Positions 26,868-35,467 of a DNA stretch of 64,000 bases are shown here, piece by piece. Location of the stretch: the NCBI GenBank assembly GCA_005116945.1, contig SWDH01000031.1, positions 28,855 to 92,854 on the forward strand, read 5' to 3'. This DNA comes from Nitrospira sp. (GTDB lineage Bacteria > Nitrospirota > Nitrospiria > Nitrospirales > Nitrospiraceae). The stretch's first letter is position 1, and every line of letters starts with the position of its first letter. Under the pieces are notes generated by a model that was given only the letters and a program-made list of their open reading frames with translations, did not search any database and was not told the DNA's origin. A program made the translations under genes and the position numbers.

Positions 26868-27569
26868 TCACTGATGCGTATGGTCGTCAGCTGATCGTTT
26901 CCCCGCGGAAGAATAACGAGTGAACAAGGCTGCCGCGTGAGCACGTCTGGTGACGTTCAGCTTCCGAAAGATGAACCGGATATAGTTCTTCACGGTCTGA
27001 TCGCTCAGATCGAGTGATGAACCGATTTCCTTGTTCGTTTTTCCCTGGGCAATAAGTTCGAGAACACGCTGCTGCTGGATGGAGAGGGTCGTCTGCAGGG
27101 GCTTGGATATTTCCCGTTGCACAGGCATGCGAGTTAAGAGAGGCTGAGTGACGGTCGGATCGAGAATTGACTGGCCTTGCGCGACGGCCTGAATGGTTCG
27201 GGCTTGCAACAGCTCCTCGGCATTTACTTGTTTCACCAGATAGCCGGATATCCCTGCGAGCACTGCAGCGAGCACCGCTTCATCGTCTTCATAGGAGGAG
27301 AGAAAGAGCACACGCGTATGAGGGCAAGAATCCCTGATGGCACGGCACGCATCCACGCCACTATCACTCAGCATCTGGATGTCCATCAACACCACATCCG
27401 GCTTCAGGCGGCTGGATCCACCTATGGCTTCCGTGACGGTAGCCGCTTCACCGACCACGCTAATACCGTCCTGTCGACTCAGCATCGCTCGCAGTCCCGC
27501 TCGAACAATTTCGTAATCGTCCACGATGAACACTCGGACAGGCTTTATATTCGTCCTGCTCAAGTCCAT
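26868..27569 (-). CDS. LuxR-type response regulator
   Basis: A 233-residue protein from ATG 27569 (AAGGAAC upstream). The receiver domain (about 10-130) has VFIVDDYEIVRAG (acidic pair), VLMDIQML (the phospho-accepting Asp) and FLSSYEDD, plus the conserved Lys in SGYLVKQVN. An LuxR/NarL helix-turn-helix (about 165-225) follows with QQRVLELIAQGKTNKEIGSSL and VKNYIRFIFRKLNVTRRAHA. It should bind DNA as a dimer on phosphorylation; no cognate kinase is adjacent. It is a tandem duplicate of 27731-28468. Confidence 0.92.
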   Translation of the reverse strand: MDLSRTNIKPVRVFIVDDYEIVRAGLRAMLSRQDGISVVGEAATVTEAIGGSSRLKPDVVLMDIQMLSDSGVDACRAIRDSCPHTRVLFLSSYEDDEAVLAAVLAGISGYLVKQVNAEELLQARTIQAVAQGQSILDPTVTQPLLTRMPVQREISKPLQTTLSIQQQRVLELIAQGKTNKEIGSSLDLSDQTVKNYIRFIFRKLNVTRRAHAAALFTRYSSAGKRSADDHTHQ

Positions 27570-27730
27570 GTTCCTTGTATGAAGGTTGTCTGATGCATGC
27601 AGAACAAAGCCGACCGTCCCGTTGCTGGTTCTCTCGCTCATCGTAGCGTCATCGTTTCCCTTGGCAGCAACCGAGGCATTCGGTGATAGCTCAGCCGAAA
27701 GGGTATGCCGCGGTCATCGTATTTCCACAC

Positions 27731-28468
27731 TTACAGAAGATACCTCGAACTAACCAGATCACATCCGGTTGCAGGATCCCGCTGATTCGTAGGGTTGTCG
27801 GGTGATCGCTTTTCCGGGGCAGCATTGCGGGTGAAAAGAGCGGCAGCTTGAGCGCGCCGGGTCACGTTCAGCTTTTGAAAGATGAACCGGATAGAACTCT
27901 TCACGGTCTTATCACTGAGTTCGAGCAACGCGCCGATTTCCCTATTGGTTTTCCCCTCAGCCACGAGTGCGAAGATATGTTGCTGCTGGGGGGAGAGGGG
28001 CCCCCGCCGGGGTGTCGTCACCTCATCCTGGAACGGCATATGGGCCAAGAGAGGCTGAGTAATGGCCGGGTCAAGGATCGACTGCCCTTGGGCCACTGCC
28101 AGAATGGCCTGCTGTAATTCCTCGGCGTTCACGTGTTGCAATAGATAGCCGGATGCCTCTCCAGCCATTGTGGCGAGCACTGCTTCATTGTCTTCATACG
28201 AGGAGAAGAAGATCACGCGGGCATTGGGGCAGGAACCTCTGATGGCGCGGCACGCCTCCACTCCACTCCCACTGGACAGGTCGACGTCCATCAAGACGAC
28301 ATCCGGTTTTAGGCGGAACGATTCACTGATAGCATCCTTGACGGTACTTGCTTCGCCGACCACGCTGATCACATCGTGTCGGCTCAGCATCGTGCGTGCC
28401 CCTGCTCGAACGAATTCGTAGTCGTCCACGATGAACACTCTGACTGGTACCGTACGAGTCTTGCTCAA
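27731..28468 (-). CDS. LuxR-type response regulator, tandem paralogue
   Basis: A 245-residue protein with TTG start at 28468 and AAAAGGAGC eight bases upstream. The receiver is intact (VFIVDDYEFVRAG, VLMDVDLSSGSG, FFSSYEDN), except that the conserved Lys of the KP motif is replaced: SGYLLQHVN has Gln where the neighbour has Lys, so phosphorylation signalling may be altered. The HTH (QQHIFALVAEGKTNREIGAL, VKSSIRFIFQKLNVTRRAQA) is very similar to its neighbour, implying overlapping DNA targets. Confidence 0.92.
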   Translation of the reverse strand: MSKTRTVPVRVFIVDDYEFVRAGARTMLSRHDVISVVGEASTVKDAISESFRLKPDVVLMDVDLSSGSGVEACRAIRGSCPNARVIFFSSYEDNEAVLATMAGEASGYLLQHVNAEELQQAILAVAQGQSILDPAITQPLLAHMPFQDEVTTPRRGPLSPQQQHIFALVAEGKTNREIGALLELSDKTVKSSIRFIFQKLNVTRRAQAAALFTRNAAPEKRSPDNPTNQRDPATGCDLVSSRYLL

Positions 28469-28619
28469 GCGGATGCTCCTTTTATGAAGGTTCTTCGATG
28501 CATGGACAACAAAGACGACTGCCCGTTGCTGATCCTTTCGCTCATGGTGACGTATTTTCTTCCCTTGCCGGGAGCCAAGGCATGGACTGATTGTTCAACC
28601 AAGGTGCGAGCGCGATCCT

Positions 28620-28865
28620 TCATAGTTCCCTCTTGCGTGCGTTCCTGCTGGCGAATTGCGCTCTGACTATGGCCAGATTTGTTGCGTCATACTGAAGCAG
28701 CGTGATCCGGCGCTGGATCTCTTTCAGAAACCGGTCGATCTTTTCCACGGTGATCGTGAGTTCAAGCGGCGTCCGATGAGATATCGGTTGGCGTTCTTCA
28801 CTGCTCCCTGATTCTACTCGGGCACCATCCATGCTCGGTGCGTCACTTCTCGTGGGTTGCGTCAT
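28620..28865 (-). CDS. small hypothetical protein
   Basis: An 81-residue protein when started at ATG 28865, which follows GCAGGGAAGACAAC. The first 35 residues are polar and likely disordered; the rest is a charged amphipathic helix pair (ELTITVEKIDRFLKEIQRR, ITLLQYDATNLAIVRAQFA). I recognise no family. It lies downstream of the PilZ gene 28948-29523 in the same direction, and may belong to the same transcript. Confidence 0.6.
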   Translation of the reverse strand: MTQPTRSDAPSMDGARVESGSSEERQPISHRTPLELTITVEKIDRFLKEIQRRITLLQYDATNLAIVRAQFASRNARKREL

Positions 28866-28947
28866 GTTGTCTTCCCTGCAAGGTACTGGTCTGATGCGCG
28901 TAAGCGATTCGCATACGTTGCTCCGCAACGTCCATAGTGATTAAAGG

Positions 28948-29523
28948 CTAGGACATCACGCGTGGCGATGGCCATGAGTTTCTGCCGATTTTCCAGGCGA
29001 TATAGAGCGCGCGTCCAAACTCCTCTTGTCGCAGTGCACTCAGTCGGATGAATTTCAGTCCCGCTGCCTGTGGACGCGCGGTGTGCACAACGACGACCTC
29101 GGCATCGATTTGCCCGGAATAATATAAGAGTCCAGACATTCGAATGGTGAAGGCCGAGCCTTGTTCCAGCGTGTGCGTGCCCATGATCTCGCATCCGCCG
29201 ATCGAGAGATCCTTGATGCGAGCGGTTGAAGTGCTCCCATCACGAAACTGAATGAGAACCGGCAGCTGGATGGGCAACCGGAGATACTGTCGGCGTCCCA
29301 GACCCCTTTCACGGGATGGTTGAGCCTGTCGGCTTCGAAATCGGGCATTGCACACTTGGCATCTGAACGGCAACACGCGTAACCGGCCATACAGCCGATC
29401 CGCCCATGTTTCCCCCGGGACGCTCAGCACAAAGTCTCTCCCGCATCGGATACAGGAGACATTCGAGGGCACCGCTGTCCACTGATTTTCCCCCGACATC
29501 GTTCCTTCGATGACCACCATCAC
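28948..29523 (-). CDS. zinc-finger PilZ-domain protein
   Basis: A 191-residue protein. It starts with a four-Cys zinc ribbon (CIRCGRDF ... CQVCNARF, about residues 24-62), then a PilZ domain: RRQYLRLPIQLPVLIQF has the RRxxxR-type motif and IKDLSIGGCEIMG the DxSxxG motif, so both cyclic-di-GMP binding motifs are present. A helical C-terminus (LRQEEFGRALYIAWKI) follows. It is probably a cyclic-di-GMP-responsive regulator. It lies downstream of the palindromic array at 29787-29840, so it may be controlled by the sigma-54 activator next door. Confidence 0.88.
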   Translation of the reverse strand: MMVVIEGTMSGENQWTAVPSNVSCIRCGRDFVLSVPGETWADRLYGRLRVLPFRCQVCNARFRSRQAQPSRERGLGRRQYLRLPIQLPVLIQFRDGSTSTARIKDLSIGGCEIMGTHTLEQGSAFTIRMSGLLYYSGQIDAEVVVVHTARPQAAGLKFIRLSALRQEEFGRALYIAWKIGRNSWPSPRVMS

Positions 29524-29702
29524 CCTCCGATCGCCTGGCGAATCTTGGAAGAATCGTCGATCAACAGCTCCCGAACGGACTTCCTTCCGACGGGTCTTGC
29601 CATCTTGCCGACCATCGTAGACGTTGCGGACATGATGGGAGTCGTCTGATACACACTGTCTACACGTTCTCTCCCATCACCATGAGTCGTAGGCGTACTC
29701 AT
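29520..29702 (-). CDS. possible small ORF upstream of the PilZ gene
   Basis: A 60-residue frame ending in overlap with the PilZ start codon, an arrangement that suits translational coupling. The composition is polar, with a Met/Arg/Lys-rich second half (MVGKMARPVGRKSVRELLID), and I recognise nothing. There is no clear ribosome binding site before ATG 29702. It may be only leader sequence. Confidence 0.3.
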   Translation of the reverse strand: MSTPTTHGDGRERVDSVYQTTPIMSATSTMVGKMARPVGRKSVRELLIDDSSKIRQAIGG

Positions 29703-29786
29703 CTTCCGTGCCAGGACCCTGGAAGTCGACTGACCATAAAGAAGTCGAGCAGTTCCGATGTTGCGTCGTGATCAGACGAGAATGGG

Positions 29787-29840
29787 TGAGACAGTTCTGC
29801 GTCTCAGGATGAGACAGCCATATGTCTCAAGGTGAGACAG
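29787..29840. promoter_or_regulatory. palindromic array TGAGAC-N8-GTCTCA, probable enhancer sites
   Basis: Two 20-bp sites, TGAGACAGTTCTGCGTCTCA (29787-29806) and TGAGACAGCCATATGTCTCA (29810-29829), and a third half-site TGAGACAG (29833-29840) begin at exact 23-bp intervals. They lie between the stop codon of the sigma-54 activator and the PilZ gene, on the upstream side of the latter. Dyad sites of this size are typical for Fis-type HTH activators. A TGGCACG word at 29707-29713 (minus strand) resembles a -24 element, but the matching -12 GC is not perfect. Confidence 0.65.
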
Positions 29841-29884
29841 CGCGAGCCGGTGAACGTCAGAGATATGAGAGGAGGTTGTCTCGA

Positions 29885-31693
29885 TCAGCGCGGGATGTCG
29901 ATACCGTAGTTGGCGAGGCGGCGATAGAGAGTGGCTCGGCTCATACCGAGCAGTTTTGCGGCTTCAGATCGATTGCCACTTGCCTGATTGAGCGCGCGCA
30001 GAAGCTGAGCACGCTCGTCGTGGTTCGTCGTAGGGAGCATCCATGTCGAGAGAGGAGTGTGTGATTGAGATCGAGTGACTTCCGGCGGCAGGTCCGTAGC
30101 AGTGATCCGCTGGCCTTTGCAGCCGATCGCAGCAAACTCAATCGCATTCTTGAGTTCGCGGACGTTGCCGGGCCAGGCATAGCTGAGGAGTAGTCGCAGG
30201 GCATCCGGACTGATTTGGTCAACCCCTTTTCCCATGGTGGCTCGTACGTGCCCGAGGAATGCACTGGCCAGCAACGGAATGTCATCGCGCCGGTCACGTA
30301 GGGGCGGGAGTTGGATGCGGGCCACGCGAATACGATAGAGCAGATCGGTTCGAAAGGTTCCCCGGGCGACGTCCTCGCTGAGGTTGTGATGGGTTGCGGC
30401 GAGGACGCGAACGTTCACTTTCCTTGGCTTCGCTTCGCCCAATCGCGTGATCTCTTTTTCTTGCAAGACTCGCAAGAGGCTCGTTTGGACGTTGAGGGGG
30501 ATGTCGCCGATCTCATCGAGAAACACTGTGCCTCCATCAGCCGACTCGAAGAGCCCCGCTTGGTCGCCGACCGCTCCGGTAAAGGCGCCACGCTTATGGC
30601 CGAAGAGTTGGCTGCCGAGCAGAGAGTCTGTAAACCCGGCGCAGTTCGCCGCGATAAAGGGCCCCTGTTTGCGTGCGCTGGAACAATGGATTGCCCGTGC
30701 GATCAGCTCCTTGCCCGTCCCGGTTTCGCCCTCAATTAAGACCGTCGCGTCTACACGCGCAATGTCACGGACGAGTTGATAGACCTGCATCATCGAAGGG
30801 CTGCTTCCTACCAGATCGTGAAACCGCGCTTTTTCGTCGAGCAGGCGGCGCAAATCGTGGATTTCCGTCGTGTCATGAAACAAGAGGATCCGCTTTTCGT
30901 TGTGCCGCGGATGTGGGGATACGGTGACGTCTAGCCACCGCGGGTTGTCGGTCTCAAGGTGAAGCGTCAGAGGGTCGTGTTGTTCAGCGGGATTGCGAAG
31001 CCTGGTCCATATTGCGTCGCGATCTGTTTTTGAGCAGGAGAGCACCTGATCCCATCGCTGGCCCGTACGGTCGGTCGACAGGTTCAGCAGGCCTGCAGCC
31101 TCGTCGCTGATAAAGGTGATCCGCCCTTGACTGTCCGTGAGGATCGTGGCCAGGCCTAGTCCCTGGAGGACGCCCAGGAGATCGTCGCGGAGTTCTTCGC
31201 TCTGAGAGAGTTGGCTCGTGAGGCGGGATTCGGTACGGGTCTGTAACTTGGTTGCTTGTGCATGACGCAGGGCCTGCTCTCGGGCTTGTTGTAGCGTCGT
31301 GCGGGCTTGTTCGAAGTCCGCTCCCAATCGTGCTACCAGCAACAGCTGTCTGGAGTCAACGACCAGTGCGGTGGCTTCGAGGTGGAGTGTCGTGCCATGC
31401 CGATCTCGTTCAGTCCAAGGACCGGAGCGCATGAGACCCGCAGCATGTCCGGCCCAGCTCTGTTCGGCTTCCGTGAAGAACTGCTTGAGAAAGGGAGACC
31501 GTTCACCGGGTCGGACGGTCGATGGTGGGGTGGTCGTTCCAAAGATGCTGGGCCACCAGGCAGGGAGGGTTCCTTGAAGCGAGAAGGTATCGGTCTGATC
31601 CACACGTTCGAGCACTGCCGTTTCGAGTGCGACGAAGAGCTCTGTACACAGGGTTTCGCTCTGTGAGGCCTGTCGTGTGTGATGAGTTCGCAT
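29885..31693 (-). CDS. sigma-54-dependent transcriptional activator (PAS-AAA-Fis)
   Basis: A 602-residue bacterial enhancer-binding protein. The N-terminal region (1-160) has no known domain to my eye. A PAS-like segment (about 175-270, GLATILTDSQGRITFISDEA) follows a short coiled coil. The AAA+ domain (about 285-525) has Walker A GETGTGKE, the sigma-54-contact loop RGAFTGAVGDQ (intact GAFTGA), Walker B FLDEIGDIP and sensor motifs. A Fis-type helix-turn-helix ends the protein (EAAKLLGMSRATLYRRLANY). The absence of a receiver suggests that the PAS or N-terminal region senses the signal. Its targets probably include the palindromic array just downstream. Confidence 0.93.
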   Translation of the reverse strand: MRTHHTRQASQSETLCTELFVALETAVLERVDQTDTFSLQGTLPAWWPSIFGTTTPPSTVRPGERSPFLKQFFTEAEQSWAGHAAGLMRSGPWTERDRHGTTLHLEATALVVDSRQLLLVARLGADFEQARTTLQQAREQALRHAQATKLQTRTESRLTSQLSQSEELRDDLLGVLQGLGLATILTDSQGRITFISDEAAGLLNLSTDRTGQRWDQVLSCSKTDRDAIWTRLRNPAEQHDPLTLHLETDNPRWLDVTVSPHPRHNEKRILLFHDTTEIHDLRRLLDEKARFHDLVGSSPSMMQVYQLVRDIARVDATVLIEGETGTGKELIARAIHCSSARKQGPFIAANCAGFTDSLLGSQLFGHKRGAFTGAVGDQAGLFESADGGTVFLDEIGDIPLNVQTSLLRVLQEKEITRLGEAKPRKVNVRVLAATHHNLSEDVARGTFRTDLLYRIRVARIQLPPLRDRRDDIPLLASAFLGHVRATMGKGVDQISPDALRLLLSYAWPGNVRELKNAIEFAAIGCKGQRITATDLPPEVTRSQSHTPLSTWMLPTTNHDERAQLLRALNQASGNRSEAAKLLGMSRATLYRRLANYGIDIPR

Positions 31694-31709
31694 GTTTGGC
31701 GATGCCGAT

Positions 31710-32213
31710 TCACGTCGCCTGTTTGAGTAGGCGGTCAGCTAGCGTAGAAAAAAGTGACTCCACCCCTTCGCCCGTTTTGGCGCTTCCGAAGAAGATGGTC
31801 CAGCCTTGTTGGCGCAGCTCACTCAGCGCGGCGTCATCGATCTCCCACACATCGCGCACATCCGATTTGTTGACGATCAAGGCGAAAGGAATCGGCCCCA
31901 GCAGCCCTTCGACGGTTTGCTGGAGACCCAGCGCTGTGGCCAGTGTCTCTTTCCTGGTGCCGTCCACGACGAGGATGTAGCCCGAGGAACCACGAAGATA
32001 GGATTCGCGAATTCGTTGGAATTCATCATCGCCATAGAGATCCCAGAGCATCAACGTCACATCCTCTCCAGCAACAGATAGGACCTTCTTTTCCACGGTG
32101 ACGCCGATGGTGGTGTGGTATTGTTCCGAGAACAGGTTGGTCACGAACCGCCGCACGAGACTCGTTTTCCCTACGGCAAATCCGCCGAGCATACAGATTT
32201 TTTTGTGCATCAT
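31710..32213 (-). CDS. Ras/Rab-like small GTPase
   Basis: A 167-residue protein with all five G motifs: GGFAVGKTS (P-loop, residues 10-18), TTIGVT (switch I Thr), LWDLYGDDEF (DxxG-like switch II, Asp and Gly present, followed by Asp rather than Gln), NKSD (base recognition) and GSAKTGEG (G5). The nearest eukaryotic resemblance is Rab/Arf. In bacteria such GTPases act as switches in polarity, motility or envelope processes. The start overlaps the stop codon of the BON-OmpA gene by four bases, so the two products are translationally coupled and probably interact. Confidence 0.92.
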   Translation of the reverse strand: MMHKKICMLGGFAVGKTSLVRRFVTNLFSEQYHTTIGVTVEKKVLSVAGEDVTLMLWDLYGDDEFQRIRESYLRGSSGYILVVDGTRKETLATALGLQQTVEGLLGPIPFALIVNKSDVRDVWEIDDAALSELRQQGWTIFFGSAKTGEGVESLFSTLADRLLKQAT

Positions 32214-33961
32214 GGGTGGCCGGCCTTTGCCGAATCAGCGGGATGTATGCCCACGGACAAGCTTACGCTGCGAGTCGTCGCGTGGTTCTCGGGTCGCCGT
32301 ATCGAAGCCGTCTCGGTAGTTAACATGGTCGCGGACCCGACCCCACTCTCGCCGAGGGCCGAGCAGACAGCTTGGGCTCGAGCCTTTATCAGCATGCGAT
32401 TGGTCAGCTCAGATCCACCGGCGTCGACTGAACCCCGACATTCCATCGTGACTTGTTGGTGTGATTGAATGGCCATGTCGTCTAATTCTCGAATGGCTAT
32501 GATGAGCGCCGGAATTTTTTTCGCCTCACCGGGATCGATCACCGTCGAATTCGACGCAAACAGGATCGTGATGCGCTCAATGTCTGCGATGAGTTGTGCG
32601 ATCGAGCCTGTCCGTAGTTTTGTATCCTCGTATCGAATGACTCCAGGAACGAACGGCGCGATCCGTCGAGCTTCTTGTGCCCAATCCTTTTGAGCGGTTC
32701 CTGAGACGACCAACACCTCTCCTTCCAGGGCGAGATTGACGGTGTCGGGGGGCTGCAATATTGTGCGAGCTCGGGAGAGTATCAACCGAGGGTCCAGGGC
32801 GTAGTATGGAGACCAGGTGGAACGGATGCGGTCTGTCTGGAGACCGGACGCGGCGATCAGTGAGGTTGGGTCTGTCGCCAAGGGATCGCGTAGTCCGGTG
32901 AGCTCATACTGTCCTCCGTGATCATGCGCGGTTATGAGTACAAGGCCCGGCTCTGATTTGAGCCGGTCGACGAGGCTGTCCCAGCGTTGACCGTCACGGT
33001 ACGATCCCCAACCCCATAGCAGAAGGCCAAGCAACAGAAGAAATCCGATGACGACCAGCACAGGAGAGGGCTTCTGTGCTGGGGCTTCGTACTGACTCTG
33101 GAGACAGGCCTCTAAATTAGGTTGCGTTGATGCGAAGGAAGACGCATCGCCATTGAATGCCACGAGGGCCTCCGCCTGCGTCAGGTGAATGTGATCCAGG
33201 GTGTCTTGCAGGACATCGTGGAAGGTCTCGGGTGCTGTGCCCCTGATCACGACGGCGAGGAGTGCGTTAGTCCCCTGTTGGATCCAGACGGTGAACTCGC
33301 CGACCTGGAAACTGCTCAGATCTCGCTCCCGTTGGCCTCCGAAGGAATCGTGGACAAAATTACGAATGGCCGTCAGCATTCCAGACACCATCTCCTGGTC
33401 TCGGACGATCGCGGTTTCCGTTGCGACATGCTGAAGGAGTAGGCCGGTATCTCGATGGATCAAGAACGCTTGCTCGACGCGGTAACGCAAGGTATGGAAC
33501 AGCACCACTTCGGCGAAAGGTCGACCGGTGGTCCAGGCCTCGATCCGCCATCTGAGCCCTTTCAGCGAAAAGCTGTGCTCGACGGTTTGGTTCAGCGATT
33601 GGGTCAAGGATTGGAGGGCCTGTCTGATCGCTTGGCGAATAGCTGGCCCCATGATGGGGGCAATGGCATCGACGATGGCTTGGGGAGAACGTCTGAGCGA
33701 CGTAAAGAACGCCTGTTCAACGTGAGGCGTCAGCACAGCAGTCAGCACAGGATCATCTTTTTGGAGTGTGAGTGCGCCGGGCAGCAGTCGGCTCACTTCG
33801 CGGGTCCGTAGCACAGGATCGTCGAGTCGTTCCTGCAAGCGATCGAGTTGTGTCTGCTCGGGGGCGAGCAGCAGGTTGCGCAATTCGCTCAAATCCTCCG
33901 ACACATCCGTGGTGAGATCGGACACATTCTTCGAAGATCGTTCACCCATGGTTGAACTCAC
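32210..33961 (-). CDS. membrane protein with two BON-like regions and OmpA-like C-terminus
   Basis: A 583-residue protein. The N-terminal half (1-300) is cytoplasmic in character, rich in helices (PIMGPAIRQAIRQALQSLTQ, FHTLRYRVEQAFLIHRDTG). One transmembrane helix lies at about 301-320 (VLVVIGFLLLLGLLLWGW). The second half has BON-like folds (about 335-385 with SEPGLVLITAHDHGGQYELT, and 415-460 with LEGEVLVVSGTAQ) and an OmpA-like end (about 465-575, ITILFASNSTVIDPGEAKKI). The layout, a cytoplasmic sensor-like half and a periplasmic cell-wall half, suggests it passes information across the membrane to the coupled GTPase. That is inference. Confidence 0.8.
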   Translation of the reverse strand: MSSTMGERSSKNVSDLTTDVSEDLSELRNLLLAPEQTQLDRLQERLDDPVLRTREVSRLLPGALTLQKDDPVLTAVLTPHVEQAFFTSLRRSPQAIVDAIAPIMGPAIRQAIRQALQSLTQSLNQTVEHSFSLKGLRWRIEAWTTGRPFAEVVLFHTLRYRVEQAFLIHRDTGLLLQHVATETAIVRDQEMVSGMLTAIRNFVHDSFGGQRERDLSSFQVGEFTVWIQQGTNALLAVVIRGTAPETFHDVLQDTLDHIHLTQAEALVAFNGDASSFASTQPNLEACLQSQYEAPAQKPSPVLVVIGFLLLLGLLLWGWGSYRDGQRWDSLVDRLKSEPGLVLITAHDHGGQYELTGLRDPLATDPTSLIAASGLQTDRIRSTWSPYYALDPRLILSRARTILQPPDTVNLALEGEVLVVSGTAQKDWAQEARRIAPFVPGVIRYEDTKLRTGSIAQLIADIERITILFASNSTVIDPGEAKKIPALIIAIRELDDMAIQSHQQVTMECRGSVDAGGSELTNRMLIKARAQAVCSALGESGVGSATMLTTETASIRRPENHATTRSVSLSVGIHPADSAKAGHP

Positions 33962-34083
33962 GCGAAGGGATGATCAGGATCCTGGAGCCTTGCCTGGAAT
34001 AATGATGTGCTAGTGAGAATGATCGGCTCAGCCGCTCATTCTGCTGTGTGCCGGTGGGGAGTGGAACGGCCACGCACGAGTGT

Positions 34084-34704
34084 TTATTTGCCGTCCGGAA
34101 TCTTGAACTCATTATTGAGCCTCATGGAGGCTTCCATGAACAATGCTGCGAGAGCCGCTCGGTCGGTCTTCTCGGTCCGGAGTTGCTGGACAGCGTGGTC
34201 CTGCGCGGCGGAGAGTTCTTTATGGTGTTCCTGAATTTCGTCAGACAGGTTCTTGGATTGGTCGAGGATTTGTTGGAGTATGTCGCGCTGTGCTTTCGAG
34301 GCCTGCTCTTCGAGCTGTGAGGTCTTTTTTTCGATTCCCTTGGCAAGATCCTTCAGTTCGCTGGAGAGATCTTTCAGTGCGTCCACTCGGCCAGTCTGTT
34401 CTGTTTTGACGCGCTCTGTGATGGCCTCCACTTCTTTCTTCATGTATAGTTCGAGCGAGTCGAACCGGCGTTTCAGGTCATTCCGCAAATCAGCAGATTC
34501 CTTCAGTAGCTGCTCCTCAAGTGTGGCGAATTTCTTCTCATAATCGCGTGCTTGCGCGCCGAACAGAATATCGCGGATCTTGTCGAGGTTGCCGCTCGCC
34601 ATCTGGTCCCCGGGCATCTGCGTCGTGGCCGCTTCTTCCTCCGCTGTGTTTTTGGCACGGAATGTGGAGGAGTTGGTTCGGTCCTTCTCTGTGGACGTGT
34701 TCAT
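34084..34704 (-). CDS. coiled-coil protein upstream of the BON-OmpA and GTPase genes
   Basis: A 206-residue protein from ATG 34704 (GAAGGAGG six bases upstream; an earlier start at 34830 has no such site). The first 40 residues are polar and disordered. The body is one long coiled coil (about 50-195, ARDYEKKFATLEEQLLKESA, LKRRFDSLELYMKKEVEAIT, SELKDLAKGIEKKTSQLEEQ) ending in RLNNEFKIPDGK. It has no signal or membrane segment. Lying 122 bases before the BON-OmpA gene, it probably is the first gene of a three-gene operon and could be an effector or scaffold for the GTPase. Confidence 0.75.
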   Translation of the reverse strand: MNTSTEKDRTNSSTFRAKNTAEEEAATTQMPGDQMASGNLDKIRDILFGAQARDYEKKFATLEEQLLKESADLRNDLKRRFDSLELYMKKEVEAITERVKTEQTGRVDALKDLSSELKDLAKGIEKKTSQLEEQASKAQRDILQQILDQSKNLSDEIQEHHKELSAAQDHAVQQLRTEKTDRAALAALFMEASMRLNNEFKIPDGK

Positions 34705-35092
34705 CGACGACCTCCTTCGCGTTGGGCTCTCTTCACTTGAAGGAGCGCCGGGAGAAAACCTGACGAACCTGGATTTCTGATTATCCTCCGCGCTATGCGA
34801 AGGGTCTTGGCTGTCGTGTGTGCGTGTCATCGCCCCTCGTCCATTGCCGCAAGGGCACTTACCCTATCATTTCAGATTTCGCACAGCAAGCGTGGAGTGG
34901 TGGTGGAGAGGATCGGTCAGTCCGTGTCCTCAGATGAGAGGGGTCTTCGGAAGCTGTGAGGAGCAATCTCGATCCAGCCAGTGTGAAATCGTTCGGTCGT
35001 TATACGGTTCCATAGCTGATCATGAACGCCGAAGGTTAACTTGCTGGTCACCGGACCCCATGTTAAGATGCCGCCTCGCAAAAATGTGGTGT

Positions 35093-35183
<91 letters not shown>

Positions 35184-35186
35184 CGA

Positions 35187-35269
35187 GAAGTGCCGAGCGA
35201 TGAGTGCTGAGACTCAGAGAACAAGATAAACCAAAAAACACTTGCTCAGCACTCAACGCTTAGCACTTC
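35187..35269. repeat. imperfect inverted repeat between tRNA-Ser and SRP RNA
   Basis: The 25-bp arms GAAGTGCCGAGCGATGAGTG+CTGAG (35187-35211) and its complement at 35245-35269 differ at three positions. The loop is AT-rich (AACAAGATAAACC). It may terminate the tRNA transcript in one direction and is also similar to the short AGTGCTGAG-type repeats common in intergenic Nitrospira DNA. Confidence 0.6.
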
Positions 35270-35275
35270 GGGAAA

Positions 35276-35376
35276 GGGGCTGGGCCCTGTGCAACTGAAC
35301 CCTGTGAACTCCGCCAGGTCCGGAAGGAAGCAACGGTAAGCGGTCAGTTCTGTGTGCCGCAGGATCACCTGGCCCC
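35276..35376 (+). ncRNA. ffs: bacterial small SRP RNA (4.5S type)
   Basis: RNA of the signal recognition particle that binds Ffh to target membrane proteins. The closing stem GGGGCTGGGCCC pairs with GGATCACCTGGCCCC. The apical conserved motif GGTCCGGAAGGAAGCA (about 35317-35332), with symmetric and asymmetric internal loops, is unmistakable, as is the opposite strand GTGCCGCAGGATCACC. It lies between tRNA-Ser and dnaX, a common arrangement. Confidence 0.95.
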
Positions 35377-35467
35377 GCTCTTCTGATGACGTATCGCGTG
35401 AAACGTCATTCGTGAAGCGCCAGAATCTCGGACGAGATACGCATCACGCTTAACGATCGACGCATCT

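Larger units (their letters stand above)
26797..28590 (-). repeat. three copies of the leader of the LuxR regulators
   Basis: The leader word GTTGCTGGTTCTCTCG and the sequence around it (TCATnGTnGnGT...TTTCC) occurs upstream of both regulators, at about 27621-27665 and 28527-28570 (the latter diverged), and a third time at about 26800-26835, where no regulator follows. The unit length is about 0.9 kb. This indicates an earlier triplication with loss of the third gene. Confidence 0.55.
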
